Source: Dysosmobacter segnis (GTDB lineage Bacteria; Bacillota; Clostridia; Oscillospirales; Oscillospiraceae). From it: a stretch of DNA of 64,000 nucleotides. Below are positions 33,145-40,632 of this stretch, piece after piece. Every line of letters begins with the position of its first letter. The first letter of the stretch is position 1. The stretch lies in contig NZ_JACOQI010000002.1 of the NCBI RefSeq assembly GCF_014297285.1, positions 186,001 through 250,000 on the forward strand, in the 5' to 3' direction. The notes beneath the pieces are model-generated. The model was not told the origin of the DNA, made no database searches, and saw only the letters and a program-made list of their open reading frames with translations. A program made the position numbers and the translations under genes.

Positions 33145-33176
33145 TCTTTTACCTCTCTGGTGAATGGTCTTTTGCC

Positions 33177-33365
33177 CTATTCATCTGACTTAGTTTGATT
33201 AGCAGTAATCGCTCCCTCCGCTTTTTCGACTTCTTCCAGATGTTTCAAAAGCACAAACTCGATGTAGTTTGTCATGGAGCGATGCTGTTTTGTCGCCAGC
33301 GCACCAATCTTATCAAACACCTCATCAGATAGACGCAGCGTGAAAACACGTTTGTTTGATGCCAT
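33177..33365 (-). CDS. ribbon-helix-helix protein of the DGR cassette
   Basis: 62 aa. KRVFTLRLSDEVFDKI gives the RHH beta strand and first helix, followed by RSMTNYIEFVLLKHLEEVEK as the second helix, an Arc/MetJ-like DNA-binding fold. I chose the ATG at 33365 because GGGAGG lies 5 nt upstream. It is the first gene of the DGR transcription unit, just after a terminator, so it may autoregulate the cassette; alternatively it could bind the VR region. Such a regulator is not an established core DGR component. Confidence 0.75.
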   Translation of the reverse strand: MASNKRVFTLRLSDEVFDKIGALATKQHRSMTNYIEFVLLKHLEEVEKAEGAITANQTKSDE

Positions 33366-33482
33366 ACTCAACCTCCCACTTACCTGCACATAAATATTTT
33401 AGTGCTATTTTCAGCTTTTGTATGCAGTATTTAGACTGTTAAGTGATAGCATTTTATAGGGCATTTTTCTAAAAATCGCGTC

Positions 33483-33501
33483 GGCGGCGCAAAGCGCCGC
33501 C
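33483..33501. terminator. bidirectional terminator between target gene and DGR cassette
   Basis: An 8-bp GC stem (33483-33490 with 33494-33501, 3-nt loop). The plus side is followed by TTTTGTTTTTTTG and the minus side by ATTTTTAG after 6 bases. On the minus strand it would stop late tail transcription before the DGR genes, implying that RHH-avd-TR-RT have their own promoter within 33366-33480. Confidence 0.65.
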
Positions 33502-33556
33502 TCCGCTTTTGTTTTTTTGTCTCCGTATCTGTTACCTTATCTGTCCTATCGGGAAA

Positions 33557-33578
33557 CCCGCCCATTTTCATGGGCGGG
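33557..33578 (-). other. DGR target-site hairpin/cruciform downstream of VR
   Basis: A perfect 9-bp inverted repeat (33557-33565 with 33570-33578). On the coding (minus) strand it reads CCCGCCCAT GAAA ATGGGCGGG, with a 4-nt GAAA loop. It lies 27 bp past the target gene stop. Known DGR targets carry such short hairpins with 4-nt loops just 3' of the VR, and they raise homing efficiency. There is no T-run after it, so it is not a terminator. Confidence 0.85.
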
Positions 33579-33605
33579 ATATGGATTGGGATACTCTGCG
33601 GAGGA

Positions 33606-35699
33606 TTAGACAGCAAAGCCGGGCGCGAGCGCAGCCGCATACCTTGCACTGTTATTGTTGGCGCTGCCATCAGTGTACACACCGCAGAAAGTGTAAGAGT
33701 TGTTGTAATAAGCAGAGCGGAGCCACCACCACGCCGTAGAGCCGGTAGCGTTGTGTCTATACATGACCCTGCTGTTACCGGAAGAGTAATAGGCGTACTG
33801 CTTCTGGTAGTTCTGCTCATACTGGTTAGCATAATAACGAGTGCCCTGTACCTCGAACTCAGCCAGCAGGAACAGATAGTCGGTGAATGCCTTGACATTC
33901 GCAGCCACATTGGAGCTGTTGCCAACGGCATCGGCGTATTTGGTAACGCCCTTCATAACCGCTCTCAGGTCAGCAGGAAGCGCAGCCATCAGCGTATTCG
34001 CAACAGGGTTTGTAGCACAAGTGGCACTTGCGTTATAACCAACTCTGGATGTAGTTACAGTAGAACCGTAGCCAGAAGGAGGCACATCGGTACTACCCAA
34101 AACATCGTAACGCAGGTCACAACCAGCCCAGCCACCATAGTTATAGTTGCCCCAATGGTTCATATTGAAATACTTTGTACCATTGGTATAATAGCTATTG
34201 TAGCCACTGTCAATCAGGCCAATCAACCTACTACTGATCTTACCAATCTGGAAGTGAATCCTGTTGCTGCCCTCGACAGAGCTGTTGTGGTCAAAGCCCA
34301 AAATAAAAACATCAACAGACAGGTTGGAAAGAGAAAGCGTTCCAACTGTACCGTTGATGGTAATGGTCTTTGTTGCGCCGACTGACCAGTATGTGCTTGC
34401 CAAACCAGCCGCAGCGATCTTGCTGATATCTTCCCAAGAGCAGTCGTTCAATGCAGTTCCGACAGCAGGAAGGAACTCCGCAGACACCGCGACCGTCTTA
34501 CTGCCAGGGGCAGTATGGTTTGTACCAGCGGCTACACTGATAGTGATTTTCGCCGTACCAGTCTTATCGTTCACGCTTTGGATAGTCACCACGTTCCCGC
34601 TGACAGAAACCGTAGCAACACTGGCGTCACTGGTTTGTGCGGAAATTGCGCCGTCGCCGGCGCGGGTAACGGTGACTGTCTTGCTTTTGGCCGAACTATT
34701 CAGAACTACGCTCGTCGCACTCAGACTCAAAGAGCCTGCTGCCTTACTGATAGCCCAGCGTACCGTCTTAGCAGATGTGCTGCCGTCAGACCAGCAATAA
34801 TCGTCCTTGGGAGTGAAGGCGGCGTTGTAGCTTCCGGCATTGATGCCGCTTGTAACTCCACCCAATGTCATTTTGGAGCTATCATAGTTGCTCCATGACG
34901 GGCTTTGAGTATTGCCCGTATATGTCAGGCTACCTCTCTGACTGGGAACCGTAGAGATTGCAAGTCGATTAGGTACGCCGGTGACACGATTGGCAGTGCT
35001 CGTGTTTACTGCTCCGTCTGTAGAAGTCGGGAAGAACGACACATAATAGGTCACTCCGTTTTGCAGACCGGTAACAATCAGCGGGCTACTGGCATACTGA
35101 TTGCGAGTCGTTACCACCAGCCGATATGCAGCATCCACGTCGTCGGGATCAGTAGCATAACCGCCCGCCTTAACTACTACAGTAGTCTTCGCCCAGGTCG
35201 CCAGCGTTACGCCGTCATTCACCATGGTAGCCGAAGGATCAGTCCATTTCAGCGCCAGCTTGCCGTTACCAGCGGCAATAGCACTCATGCTGGACACATT
35301 GCCAACTGCCACGGGAGTGGGTGTCTTGTTGAACTCGTCGTCTGCGCTGTCCGTATAGGAACCTTGCGTAGTGTAGGGGAAGAACTTATAGTAGTAGGTT
35401 ACGCCGTCTGTCAGGCCGGAATCGCAGAAATATTTATTTTGATACGCATTGCGAGTCTTGCTATCCAAGACTACCGTACCATCACGACGGCTTACGGGGG
35501 CACTACCTGCCTTACGCACCAGCAGAGTACCGCCCCATGCTGCCAGTGTGGAGCCGGCCACAACCAGATCGTCAGGGTCAGTCCACTTCACATAAACCTT
35601 GCCGGCAGCGGCCAAGGTCTGAATATCTGTCACAGCGGCCAGGGTCAGACCGCCTGTTCCGCCTCCACCACCAGAGGGGAAATTGCCAAGAATAGGCAT
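33606..35699 (-). CDS. DGR target protein: tail lectin with Fn3/Ig-like repeats and variable C-type-lectin-fold C-terminus
   Basis: 697 aa. A Gly-rich start (NFPSGGGGGTGGL), two fibronectin-III-like repeats (about 18-115 and 128-245; DGVTYYYKFFPYT and NGVTYYVSFFPTS are matching strands), a further beta module (about 250-325), a BIG2-like Ig domain (about 330-415; TVTVTRAGDGAISAQTSDAS), and a C-terminal DUF6273-type formylglycine-enzyme/C-type-lectin-like domain (about 420-697) ending GSTAWWWLRSAYY...ALAPGFAV. The variable repeat encodes residues 655-694. Compared with the template, residues 664, 668, 669, 670, 673, 675, 684 and 687 are changed (all Asn in TR). It follows the other tail fibre genes, so I infer a receptor-binding tail protein comparable to Mtd of Bordetella phage. 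Confidence 0.93.
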   Translation of the reverse strand: MPILGNFPSGGGGGTGGLTLAAVTDIQTLAAAGKVYVKWTDPDDLVVAGSTLAAWGGTLLVRKAGSAPVSRRDGTVVLDSKTRNAYQNKYFCDSGLTDGVTYYYKFFPYTTQGSYTDSADDEFNKTPTPVAVGNVSSMSAIAAGNGKLALKWTDPSATMVNDGVTLATWAKTTVVVKAGGYATDPDDVDAAYRLVVTTRNQYASSPLIVTGLQNGVTYYVSFFPTSTDGAVNTSTANRVTGVPNRLAISTVPSQRGSLTYTGNTQSPSWSNYDSSKMTLGGVTSGINAGSYNAAFTPKDDYCWSDGSTSAKTVRWAISKAAGSLSLSATSVVLNSSAKSKTVTVTRAGDGAISAQTSDASVATVSVSGNVVTIQSVNDKTGTAKITISVAAGTNHTAPGSKTVAVSAEFLPAVGTALNDCSWEDISKIAAAGLASTYWSVGATKTITINGTVGTLSLSNLSVDVFILGFDHNSSVEGSNRIHFQIGKISSRLIGLIDSGYNSYYTNGTKYFNMNHWGNYNYGGWAGCDLRYDVLGSTDVPPSGYGSTVTTSRVGYNASATCATNPVANTLMAALPADLRAVMKGVTKYADAVGNSSNVAANVKAFTDYLFLLAEFEVQGTRYYANQYEQNYQKQYAYYSSGNSRVMYRHNATGSTAWWWLRSAYYNNSYTFCGVYTDGSANNNSARYAAALAPGFAV
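33619..33736 (-). repeat. DGR variable repeat (VR)
   Basis: The 3' end of the target gene, aligned gaplessly to the TR at 32507-32624: 108 of 118 identical, with 10 substitutions only where TR has A on the coding strand (to T five times, G three times, C twice). Eight of the 13 AAY codons are altered, giving Tyr, Ser, Tyr, Thr, Gly, Tyr, Ser and Tyr. The stop codon lies 11 bp beyond the VR. The hairpin at 33557-33578 follows. Confidence 0.96.
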
Positions 35700-35718
35700 A
35701 TTGAATCCTCCTTTTCTT

Positions 35719-36126
35719 TTATCCCAGGAGAGTGATTACCACAGGGATATCAATATCGGGCATTTCACCGTCTGCTGAGATAATGAGCTTTCCATCAGAC
35801 TGCCCGGTTACGCAGAGTTTGGCATCTCGTGCCATCTCACGTTGCTCAAAAGTTGCGCTATGAGCGACCGAGATATTACCGTTTTGCGCAGCACCAAGAT
35901 CAGTGACGGCCAGTTCTTGCGTAAACGGAGCATCTACCCCTACCCATGAGCTGGCGATCAGCGTACATTCAATACTCACGCTCTTGTCGCCTTTCTCCGC
36001 CAAAATCTCGTCAACCTTAATGAAGTTGGAGTTAGATGCACCGTTGATTGCTTCACGCCAGTCCTTAAATTTTGTCGAAGAATCGTCTTCCAGGATAAGC
36101 CCATAGTTCGTCGTTGTTTGGCTCAC
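35719..36126 (-). CDS. phage tail-region protein, paralogue of the next gene
   Basis: 135 aa. The N-terminal GLILEDDSSTKFKDWREAIN is a recurrent phage tail motif. The C-terminal half (FTQELAVTDLGAAQNGNISV, ATFEQREMARDAKLCVTGQSDG, ISADGEMPDIDIPVVITLLG) is homologous to the end of 36140-36709. Likely a small fibre or baseplate appendage protein. Start GTG with GGAGG 8 nt upstream. It lies just ahead of the DGR target gene on the same transcript. Confidence 0.65.
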   Translation of the reverse strand: MSQTTTNYGLILEDDSSTKFKDWREAINGASNSNFIKVDEILAEKGDKSVSIECTLIASSWVGVDAPFTQELAVTDLGAAQNGNISVAHSATFEQREMARDAKLCVTGQSDGKLIISADGEMPDIDIPVVITLLG

Positions 36127-36139
36127 AGCTCATCCCTCC

Positions 36140-36670
36140 TTAACCGAACAGAATAACCGTGATCGGGATATCACACGTAGGTTTGTCTCCACCAATGGCG
36201 ACAGTAAAGGAACCGTCCTGCTGCCCACAAACATAAAGGCTGGCGGTTTCTGCCGCCTCTCTTTCCTCCATGGACACACTCTGAGACAAACCCACGATGC
36301 CGTTTTGATCTGCCGTCAGTCCAGAAATCTCAATATTTTGTTTATTGTCTGACCAAGACGCAACAGACAGCACCTTGTCAACCGACGTACTTCCACCACC
36401 GGAATATTTGACCCATGAGCTGTTGTTATATCTCCAAAGAGCGCCAGATCCCTTCACGAAGTAGAACTTCTCGAACGGTGAGGTCAGCGCAAGACGTTGT
36501 GACTCTGTGTCCAGGACGATGATATCCGTCAACTGAACACGTGTTCCGTCAGAATCGTAAAAGATGTCACCTGAATCAGTTACGATAAGGAATTGCTTGT
36601 CCTTGATCGGAACCGTAGATGTATTCCGCGCTTTACTGGCAACCGTCTGATTTACGTTGAATAGGGACAA
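36140..36670 (-). CDS. phage tail-region protein with shared C-terminal module
   Basis: 176 aa. The N-terminal ARNTSTVPIKDKQFLIVTDSG, then IFYDSDGTRVQLTDIIVLDT, resembles appendage proteins that read out like tail-fibre head domains. The C-terminus (NIEISGLTADQNGIVGLSQS, MEEREAAETASLYVCGQQDG, ...CDIPITVILFG) is paralogous to the neighbour 35719-36126. I chose the TTG at 36670 with GGAGG 8 nt upstream. Possibly trimeric fibre segments. Confidence 0.6.
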   Translation of the reverse strand: MSLFNVNQTVASKARNTSTVPIKDKQFLIVTDSGDIFYDSDGTRVQLTDIIVLDTESQRLALTSPFEKFYFVKGSGALWRYNNSSWVKYSGGGSTSVDKVLSVASWSDNKQNIEISGLTADQNGIVGLSQSVSMEEREAAETASLYVCGQQDGSFTVAIGGDKPTCDIPITVILFG

Positions 36671-36750
36671 TTTGTACACCTCCTTTAATTGAAAAAGGAG
36701 GGGCGGCATCTAAGCCGCTCCCTCCTCGGTCAGTTTACCGGATTCCCTGA

Positions 36751-37842
36751 TCAGAACGTACCGACAGTCAGAGCTGCAACAACAGCGTCCAGGTTAGCCT
36801 TGTCGCCCTCGGCGATCTTGTCCAGCTCGGTCTTGTTGGCGTGCTCGTGAGCCTTTGCAGCCGCAGCATCCCACTTAGCCTTGTCGCCCTCAACGATCTT
36901 ATCCAGTTCGGTCTTGTTGGCGTGGCTGTGCTTCTTGGCAACAGCGTCCTTCAGATTCTCGTTGGTCTGATCGTAGGTGTCGAGCAGGGCCTTGTTAGCG
37001 TGGGTGTGGGTATCCTTCTCCAGAGCAGCGATGCGGCCAATAGCAGCAGTCAGGTCAGCAGCCTTGGCATAGTCACCGATATTCAGAGCGGCGATAGCGC
37101 CGTCAGTATACTCCTTGATGTAGGCAACCACAGTGTCGCTGACAGCCCCCTCGGGCAGAGTGCCAACCAGGTTCTTCAGGGCGGTGATAGCCTGATTCAT
37201 CGCAGAGGCGTCATCGGGGTGAGACTGAATCCAAGCGGCGATCTCGGCCAGAGTATTCAGAGACTCCTTGGCGCTCTCGGGGATCAGCTGGGCAGCCAGC
37301 TCCTCATTGGCAATGGTACGGGCAGACTTACCGGCATCAGCACCAATCAGAGTGGTCAGCTTGCCATTGGCGGTATCCAGATCGGTCTGTTCAGCCTTGC
37401 CGTTGATCTTGGCCTTCAGGGTAGCCTCCAGCTCGGTCTCGCTCACCTCGTCCTTCTTTGCCAGAGCGCCCAGACCATCAACAATGCCGGCAACCTCTGC
37501 GACCTTCGCATCGGTGTAGTCCTTCACAGCCTTGCTGGTAGGCACAGTGCTGTCATCAGCGTTCTTGCCGATAGCGGTAGCATAACCCTTGATCACAACG
37601 ACCCAAGCGGAGCTATTGTAGACCTCGCCAACACCGGTATCGGTATTGACATAGATCACGCCCTCGGCAGGAGTGGTAGGCTTACCCTCAGCGCTGGTAT
37701 AGAGACGGACGCCCTCACCGTACTTCTTGTCACCGAAATACAGCTCGCGGGTGTCGTCGGTCAGGTAGAAGCTACCAGCGTCGCGGACGGCAGGCAGGTT
37801 AACCTTATTACCATGGTACACAAGTTTGTAGTTCTCAGTCAT
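36751..37842 (-). CDS. tail fibre/appendage protein with HxHxN repeats
   Basis: 363 aa. The N-terminal appendage-attachment-like region is rich in beta strands (AGSFYLTDDTRELYFGDKKY, GVIYVNTDTGVGEVYNSSAW). The middle is helical. The C-terminus contains three HxHxN-type repeats (THTHANKALLD, KHSHANKTELDKI, AHEHANKTELDKIAEGDK). Such HxH motifs bind metal inside trimeric phage fibre tips and collar a coiled coil. Probably a host-binding side fibre next to the DGR target. A conserved leader motif (37914-37933) lies upstream. Confidence 0.75.
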   Translation of the reverse strand: MTENYKLVYHGNKVNLPAVRDAGSFYLTDDTRELYFGDKKYGEGVRLYTSAEGKPTTPAEGVIYVNTDTGVGEVYNSSAWVVVIKGYATAIGKNADDSTVPTSKAVKDYTDAKVAEVAGIVDGLGALAKKDEVSETELEATLKAKINGKAEQTDLDTANGKLTTLIGADAGKSARTIANEELAAQLIPESAKESLNTLAEIAAWIQSHPDDASAMNQAITALKNLVGTLPEGAVSDTVVAYIKEYTDGAIAALNIGDYAKAADLTAAIGRIAALEKDTHTHANKALLDTYDQTNENLKDAVAKKHSHANKTELDKIVEGDKAKWDAAAAKAHEHANKTELDKIAEGDKANLDAVVAALTVGTF

Positions 37843-37913
37843 AGCAATTCATCCTTCCTTCTCACGTATTGTGGATTGGTGTATTTGTAAAGGGTGTTTA
37901 CCCGTTTACACAC

Positions 37914-37933
37914 GATTGTTTTCTTTGTTGCTT
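37914..37933 (-). repeat. recurring intergenic motif, copy 1
   Basis: AAGCAACAAAGAAAA on the minus strand, upstream of the HxHxN fibre gene. The same 15-mer stands at 40012-40035 and 54145-54168. Confidence 0.6.
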
Positions 37934-37953
37934 TTTGCAACAGGTGGCATAAA

Positions 37954-38334
37954 TTAGAATGTGCCAACCATTTCGCGTACTACCTCTTCGGCAGTTGCGA
38001 TTGCGTTCTCCTTGATATCGGCAGCGCTGCCGCCAGTAGGTACGCCATAGGTCTTGATCTGGCCTGCACTGATCCATGTCAGCTTGCTTTCCGTGCGATC
38101 GTTCATCACGTAGAACAAATCGTCAGCCAGCGTCTCACGCTCCACATCGTCGTCCGTGATTTTCCATGTACCTTCGATGTTATAAACGCCAGTCGCCAAA
38201 GAGCTGATTACAATACCTGTACCAGCAATGTTGATAACAGGCCGGTTCGTCAACTGATCGTAGTTAGAAACACCGCCAGATCCGCCACCTCCGCCCTGAT
38301 TGGTCAAGGCAGAAATCCAGCTCAAATCAGCCAT
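37954..38334 (-). CDS. phage tail-region protein of unknown function
   Basis: 126 aa. Starts MADLSWISALTNQGGGGG, a Gly stretch like the N-terminus of the DGR target, then QLTNRPVINIAGTGIVISSL and YNIEGTWKITDDDVERE, a pattern common in small tail appendage proteins. The C-terminus EEVVREMVGTF. Good SD. Probably a structural fibre component. Confidence 0.6.
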   Translation of the reverse strand: MADLSWISALTNQGGGGGSGGVSNYDQLTNRPVINIAGTGIVISSLATGVYNIEGTWKITDDDVERETLADDLFYVMNDRTESKLTWISAGQIKTYGVPTGGSAADIKENAIATAEEVVREMVGTF

Positions 38335-38348
38335 AATTGTGCCTCCTC

Positions 38349-38639
38349 TCAGAACATATAGTAAATATTGACATTAACCGCCTCAGAAAATTCCAGAGAC
38401 GTAATGTTAATCTGATCCATGCCCAGCTCAAAAATACCAGTGATCAGTGGGATCTCCTTCCCGTTGATTTTCACTTTCGTTCCTTCTGGACAAATCATAC
38501 TGAGCTTCCGCAGCGACATTTGACCGAAGTTCAAAATGCTATTGGGGTTATCCGCACGCTCATTCTGTTTGAAGATATCCAGCATATTGACATTCGGCGT
38601 CACAGTCCCGCTGAAACAACCCAAATGTGCCTGTGACAT
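38349..38639 (-). CDS. phage tail-region protein of unknown function
   Basis: 96 aa, beta-rich (AHLGCFSGTVTPNVNMLDIF, LSMICPEGTKVKINGKEIPL, FELGMDQINITSLEFSE). I chose the ATG at 38639 because GGAAAGGAG lies 7-8 nt upstream; the longer frame overlaps the gene upstream. Located in the baseplate/fibre run. No family recognised. Confidence 0.55.
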   Translation of the reverse strand: MSQAHLGCFSGTVTPNVNMLDIFKQNERADNPNSILNFGQMSLRKLSMICPEGTKVKINGKEIPLITGIFELGMDQINITSLEFSEAVNVNIYYMF

Positions 38640-38655
38640 TTTTCTTACTCCTTTC

Positions 38656-39579
38656 CTAAGCAAGTACAACAAAGTCCAACTCTTCCAGAGTCATATCGTC
38701 GATCTCTGCCAAGGTTTTATCGTCCAGATCTGACAACAGGCGGTAGCGCTTCATGCCCGCATTCAGTGTCATTAGGATCTCTGCATCATTTGACACAGCA
38801 AACAAGCTGATCGTCTCGACAACCAGTTCGTAGAACATTTCGATAGCATTACCAATTTGCAGTTTCTTTTCTGCAATGGTTTCTGGTTCGGAAGTCTCAA
38901 TACCGATTGCATTGCTACCGTCCCCCAGAGAATAGTGGAACTCTGTTTCTCCAATGCTTGCCGCAATCGCAAATGCGGCCTCCATTCCTGTTGTATAGCG
39001 ATAAAGCAGCTCCGGGCTTGTCTGGTCAATACCGATCGCACTACTGCCTGACTCAAAATCGTGTTTCCGAAATGCAAGATCATTTGCACCAAAAACAGTC
39101 TGATTTTGAATAGTGTCAAAGACTTGCTTTTGTTCCGCAAGACTTTTTGCTACAATCGCCATTGCACTCTGCGCATCGCCAAGGGAACTCTTAGCATAAG
39201 CAATCGGCTGGCTAACTTTGATACCGATTTGACTTTCCAAGGCAAAGAAACTCTGGGCAAACAGCGTGAAAGCTGGGATATCCAGCCTCATCGCTGCCTG
39301 CTCCAGTTCGTTTCGATACTTGATAGTAAGTGCGGCGCTCGCTTCCAGACAAACTTGATCACCGATTTTCTCACTGACCGTAGCCAGCATCTCGTCGATC
39401 TCCGACAACAGAGCAGATTGATTTGCCACTGCAATTTTCTTTTGCAGGCTGAAATATGACAGCATCGCCCGCAAAACTACTCTGTTTACAGCTGATACGC
39501 CATCACGAAATGGGAGGGAGTAAACGATGATTGAACCTTCAGTCAAACGCTGTTTCAGGAAAATATCGTACTCCTTCAT
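38656..39579 (-). CDS. phage tail-region protein of unknown function
   Basis: 307 aa, mainly helical and rich in Ala/Glu/Ser, with repeated SAIGI-type segments (GSSAIGIDQTSPELLYRYTT and GSNAIGIETSEPETIAEKKL) separated by about 45 residues. The end is acidic (DDKTLAEIDDMTLEELDFV). Possibly a long helical spacer of the fibre or baseplate. No known family. Confidence 0.55.
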   Translation of the reverse strand: MKEYDIFLKQRLTEGSIIVYSLPFRDGVSAVNRVVLRAMLSYFSLQKKIAVANQSALLSEIDEMLATVSEKIGDQVCLEASAALTIKYRNELEQAAMRLDIPAFTLFAQSFFALESQIGIKVSQPIAYAKSSLGDAQSAMAIVAKSLAEQKQVFDTIQNQTVFGANDLAFRKHDFESGSSAIGIDQTSPELLYRYTTGMEAAFAIAASIGETEFHYSLGDGSNAIGIETSEPETIAEKKLQIGNAIEMFYELVVETISLFAVSNDAEILMTLNAGMKRYRLLSDLDDKTLAEIDDMTLEELDFVVLA

Positions 39580-39592
39580 CTCCTATCGCTCC

Positions 39593-39997
39593 TTATGCCG
39601 TCGGGTTCACCACAGACAGGTTCAGAGAACCCAGCTTGATGGTCATGATGGTTGCAGCCTCAACACGACGACTTGCAGACAGCTCGCCGTACATCAGCAG
39701 GTTGCCACCAGTCAGAGCATCGTAAACAACAAAGTGGGTCATAGTGCCCCACTCGGAAGTGCTCTCCGCAAAATCAATCGCAGCATTGTTGGTCACGACG
39801 CCATTAACAGGGGCGCTCAAAGAAGTCAGCTCTACACGAGCATAGCCGGTGCCATCACCAGGCTCAACAACGCCACTGCCATCCAGAGCAGGCGCGGCGC
39901 TACTCAGACCCAGATAATACTTCTCCGGCACAGCCGGGGTTTTCTTGGAGCCAAACACATTGCCTGACACCAAATTCAGAAAATAGGTCGTATTCAT
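39593..39997 (-). CDS. phage tail fibre protein, gp53-like
   Basis: 134 aa. YFLNLVSGNVFGSKKTPAVP, KYYLGLSSAAP and GTGYARVELTSLSAPVNGVV match small baseplate/tail-fibre proteins in Firmicute phages, with the closing LLMYGELSASRRVEAATIMT. I chose the ATG at 39997, 9 nt from AAGGA. It is preceded by a conserved leader motif (40012-40035). Confidence 0.7.
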   Translation of the reverse strand: MNTTYFLNLVSGNVFGSKKTPAVPEKYYLGLSSAAPALDGSGVVEPGDGTGYARVELTSLSAPVNGVVTNNAAIDFAESTSEWGTMTHFVVYDALTGGNLLMYGELSASRRVEAATIMTIKLGSLNLSVVNPTA

Positions 39998-40011
39998 CGT
40001 CCTCATCCTTT

Positions 40012-40035
40012 CTCAATGATTTTCTTTGTTGCTTA
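40012..40035 (-). repeat. recurring intergenic motif, copy 2
   Basis: Minus strand TAAGCAACAAAGAAAA followed by TCATTGAG. It differs from copy 3 (54145-54168) at one base of 24, and in both it begins with the TAA stop codon of the upstream gene. Confidence 0.7.
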
Positions 40036-40419
40036 ATGAGGGAAACTTTTGTTGATATTGTTCGCAATGCGAATAATACCCTGATCCGGAATCTCAATTT
40101 CCCCTGAGATATCCTGAATAGTAATCTGATAGATAAACTTACCGACCAGATCTACCGTTTCCTCTGGCAGCAACACCACACGCAGAACATTTGTTACAGT
40201 TCCGTCGCCGTCCTCACTCTTACTAACCTCCATCGGTTTGGCAATAAGCGGTGATCCGTTTTTGTTGACAAAATTGATCAACGCAAAACTGGCCGTACAG
40301 GAGGATAGATCAAACGGCTTTTTGTTTTGTGAAAAGAACGTGTGGAACACAAGTTCCTGCGTTGATCCTCCCACAAAGTCGATGGTAGGAAGTGAGTAAG
40401 GGCTGTAATCACAATTCAT
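40033..40419 (-). CDS. BppU-like baseplate protein
   Basis: 128 aa. An N-terminal domain of Ig type (FVGGSTQELVFHTFFSQNKK, SSCTASFALINFVNKNG, KFIYQITIQDISGEIEIPDQ), as in baseplate upper proteins that hold receptor-binding fibres in lactococcal-type phages. Ends in INKSFPH. ATG at 40419 chosen. Position directly after the tail endopeptidase/S74 protein supports a baseplate role. Confidence 0.65.
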   Translation of the reverse strand: MNCDYSPYSLPTIDFVGGSTQELVFHTFFSQNKKPFDLSSCTASFALINFVNKNGSPLIAKPMEVSKSEDGDGTVTNVLRVVLLPEETVDLVGKFIYQITIQDISGEIEIPDQGIIRIANNINKSFPH

Positions 40420-40442
40420 ACCTATCACCGCCCTTTCAAATA

Positions 40443-40622
40443 TTATTTTTCAGCGGATTTTGAAGTAGCTTCAACAATTTCCGCATTGTTCAAAACGTCG
40501 GCAACCTCTTCGAGAATGGCGATACTACCACTCAGATTTGCCAAATTCGCCTTGCCTTTTACATAGACATTGTTCAGCGCATTCAGCACGAATCCCAGTT
40601 GCTGCATAACTTGATCCTTCAT
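40443..40622 (-). CDS. small helical phage protein (59 aa)
   Basis: A short ORF MKDQVMQQLGFVLNALNNVY...EATSKSAEK with a GGAGG at 40628-40632, filling the gap between the S74 tail protein and the BppU-like gene. Predicted largely helical. Unknown function. Confidence 0.6.
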   Translation of the reverse strand: MKDQVMQQLGFVLNALNNVYVKGKANLANLSGSIAILEEVADVLNNAEIVEATSKSAEK

Positions 40623-40632
40623 ATAGTCCTCC

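Noticed and set aside
36840..37040. Near-repeats encoding HxHxN segments, looking like a short tandem array
   Set aside because: They are coding repeats of a fibre protein with unequal spacing, not CRISPR; no CRISPR array or cas gene was seen in the window.
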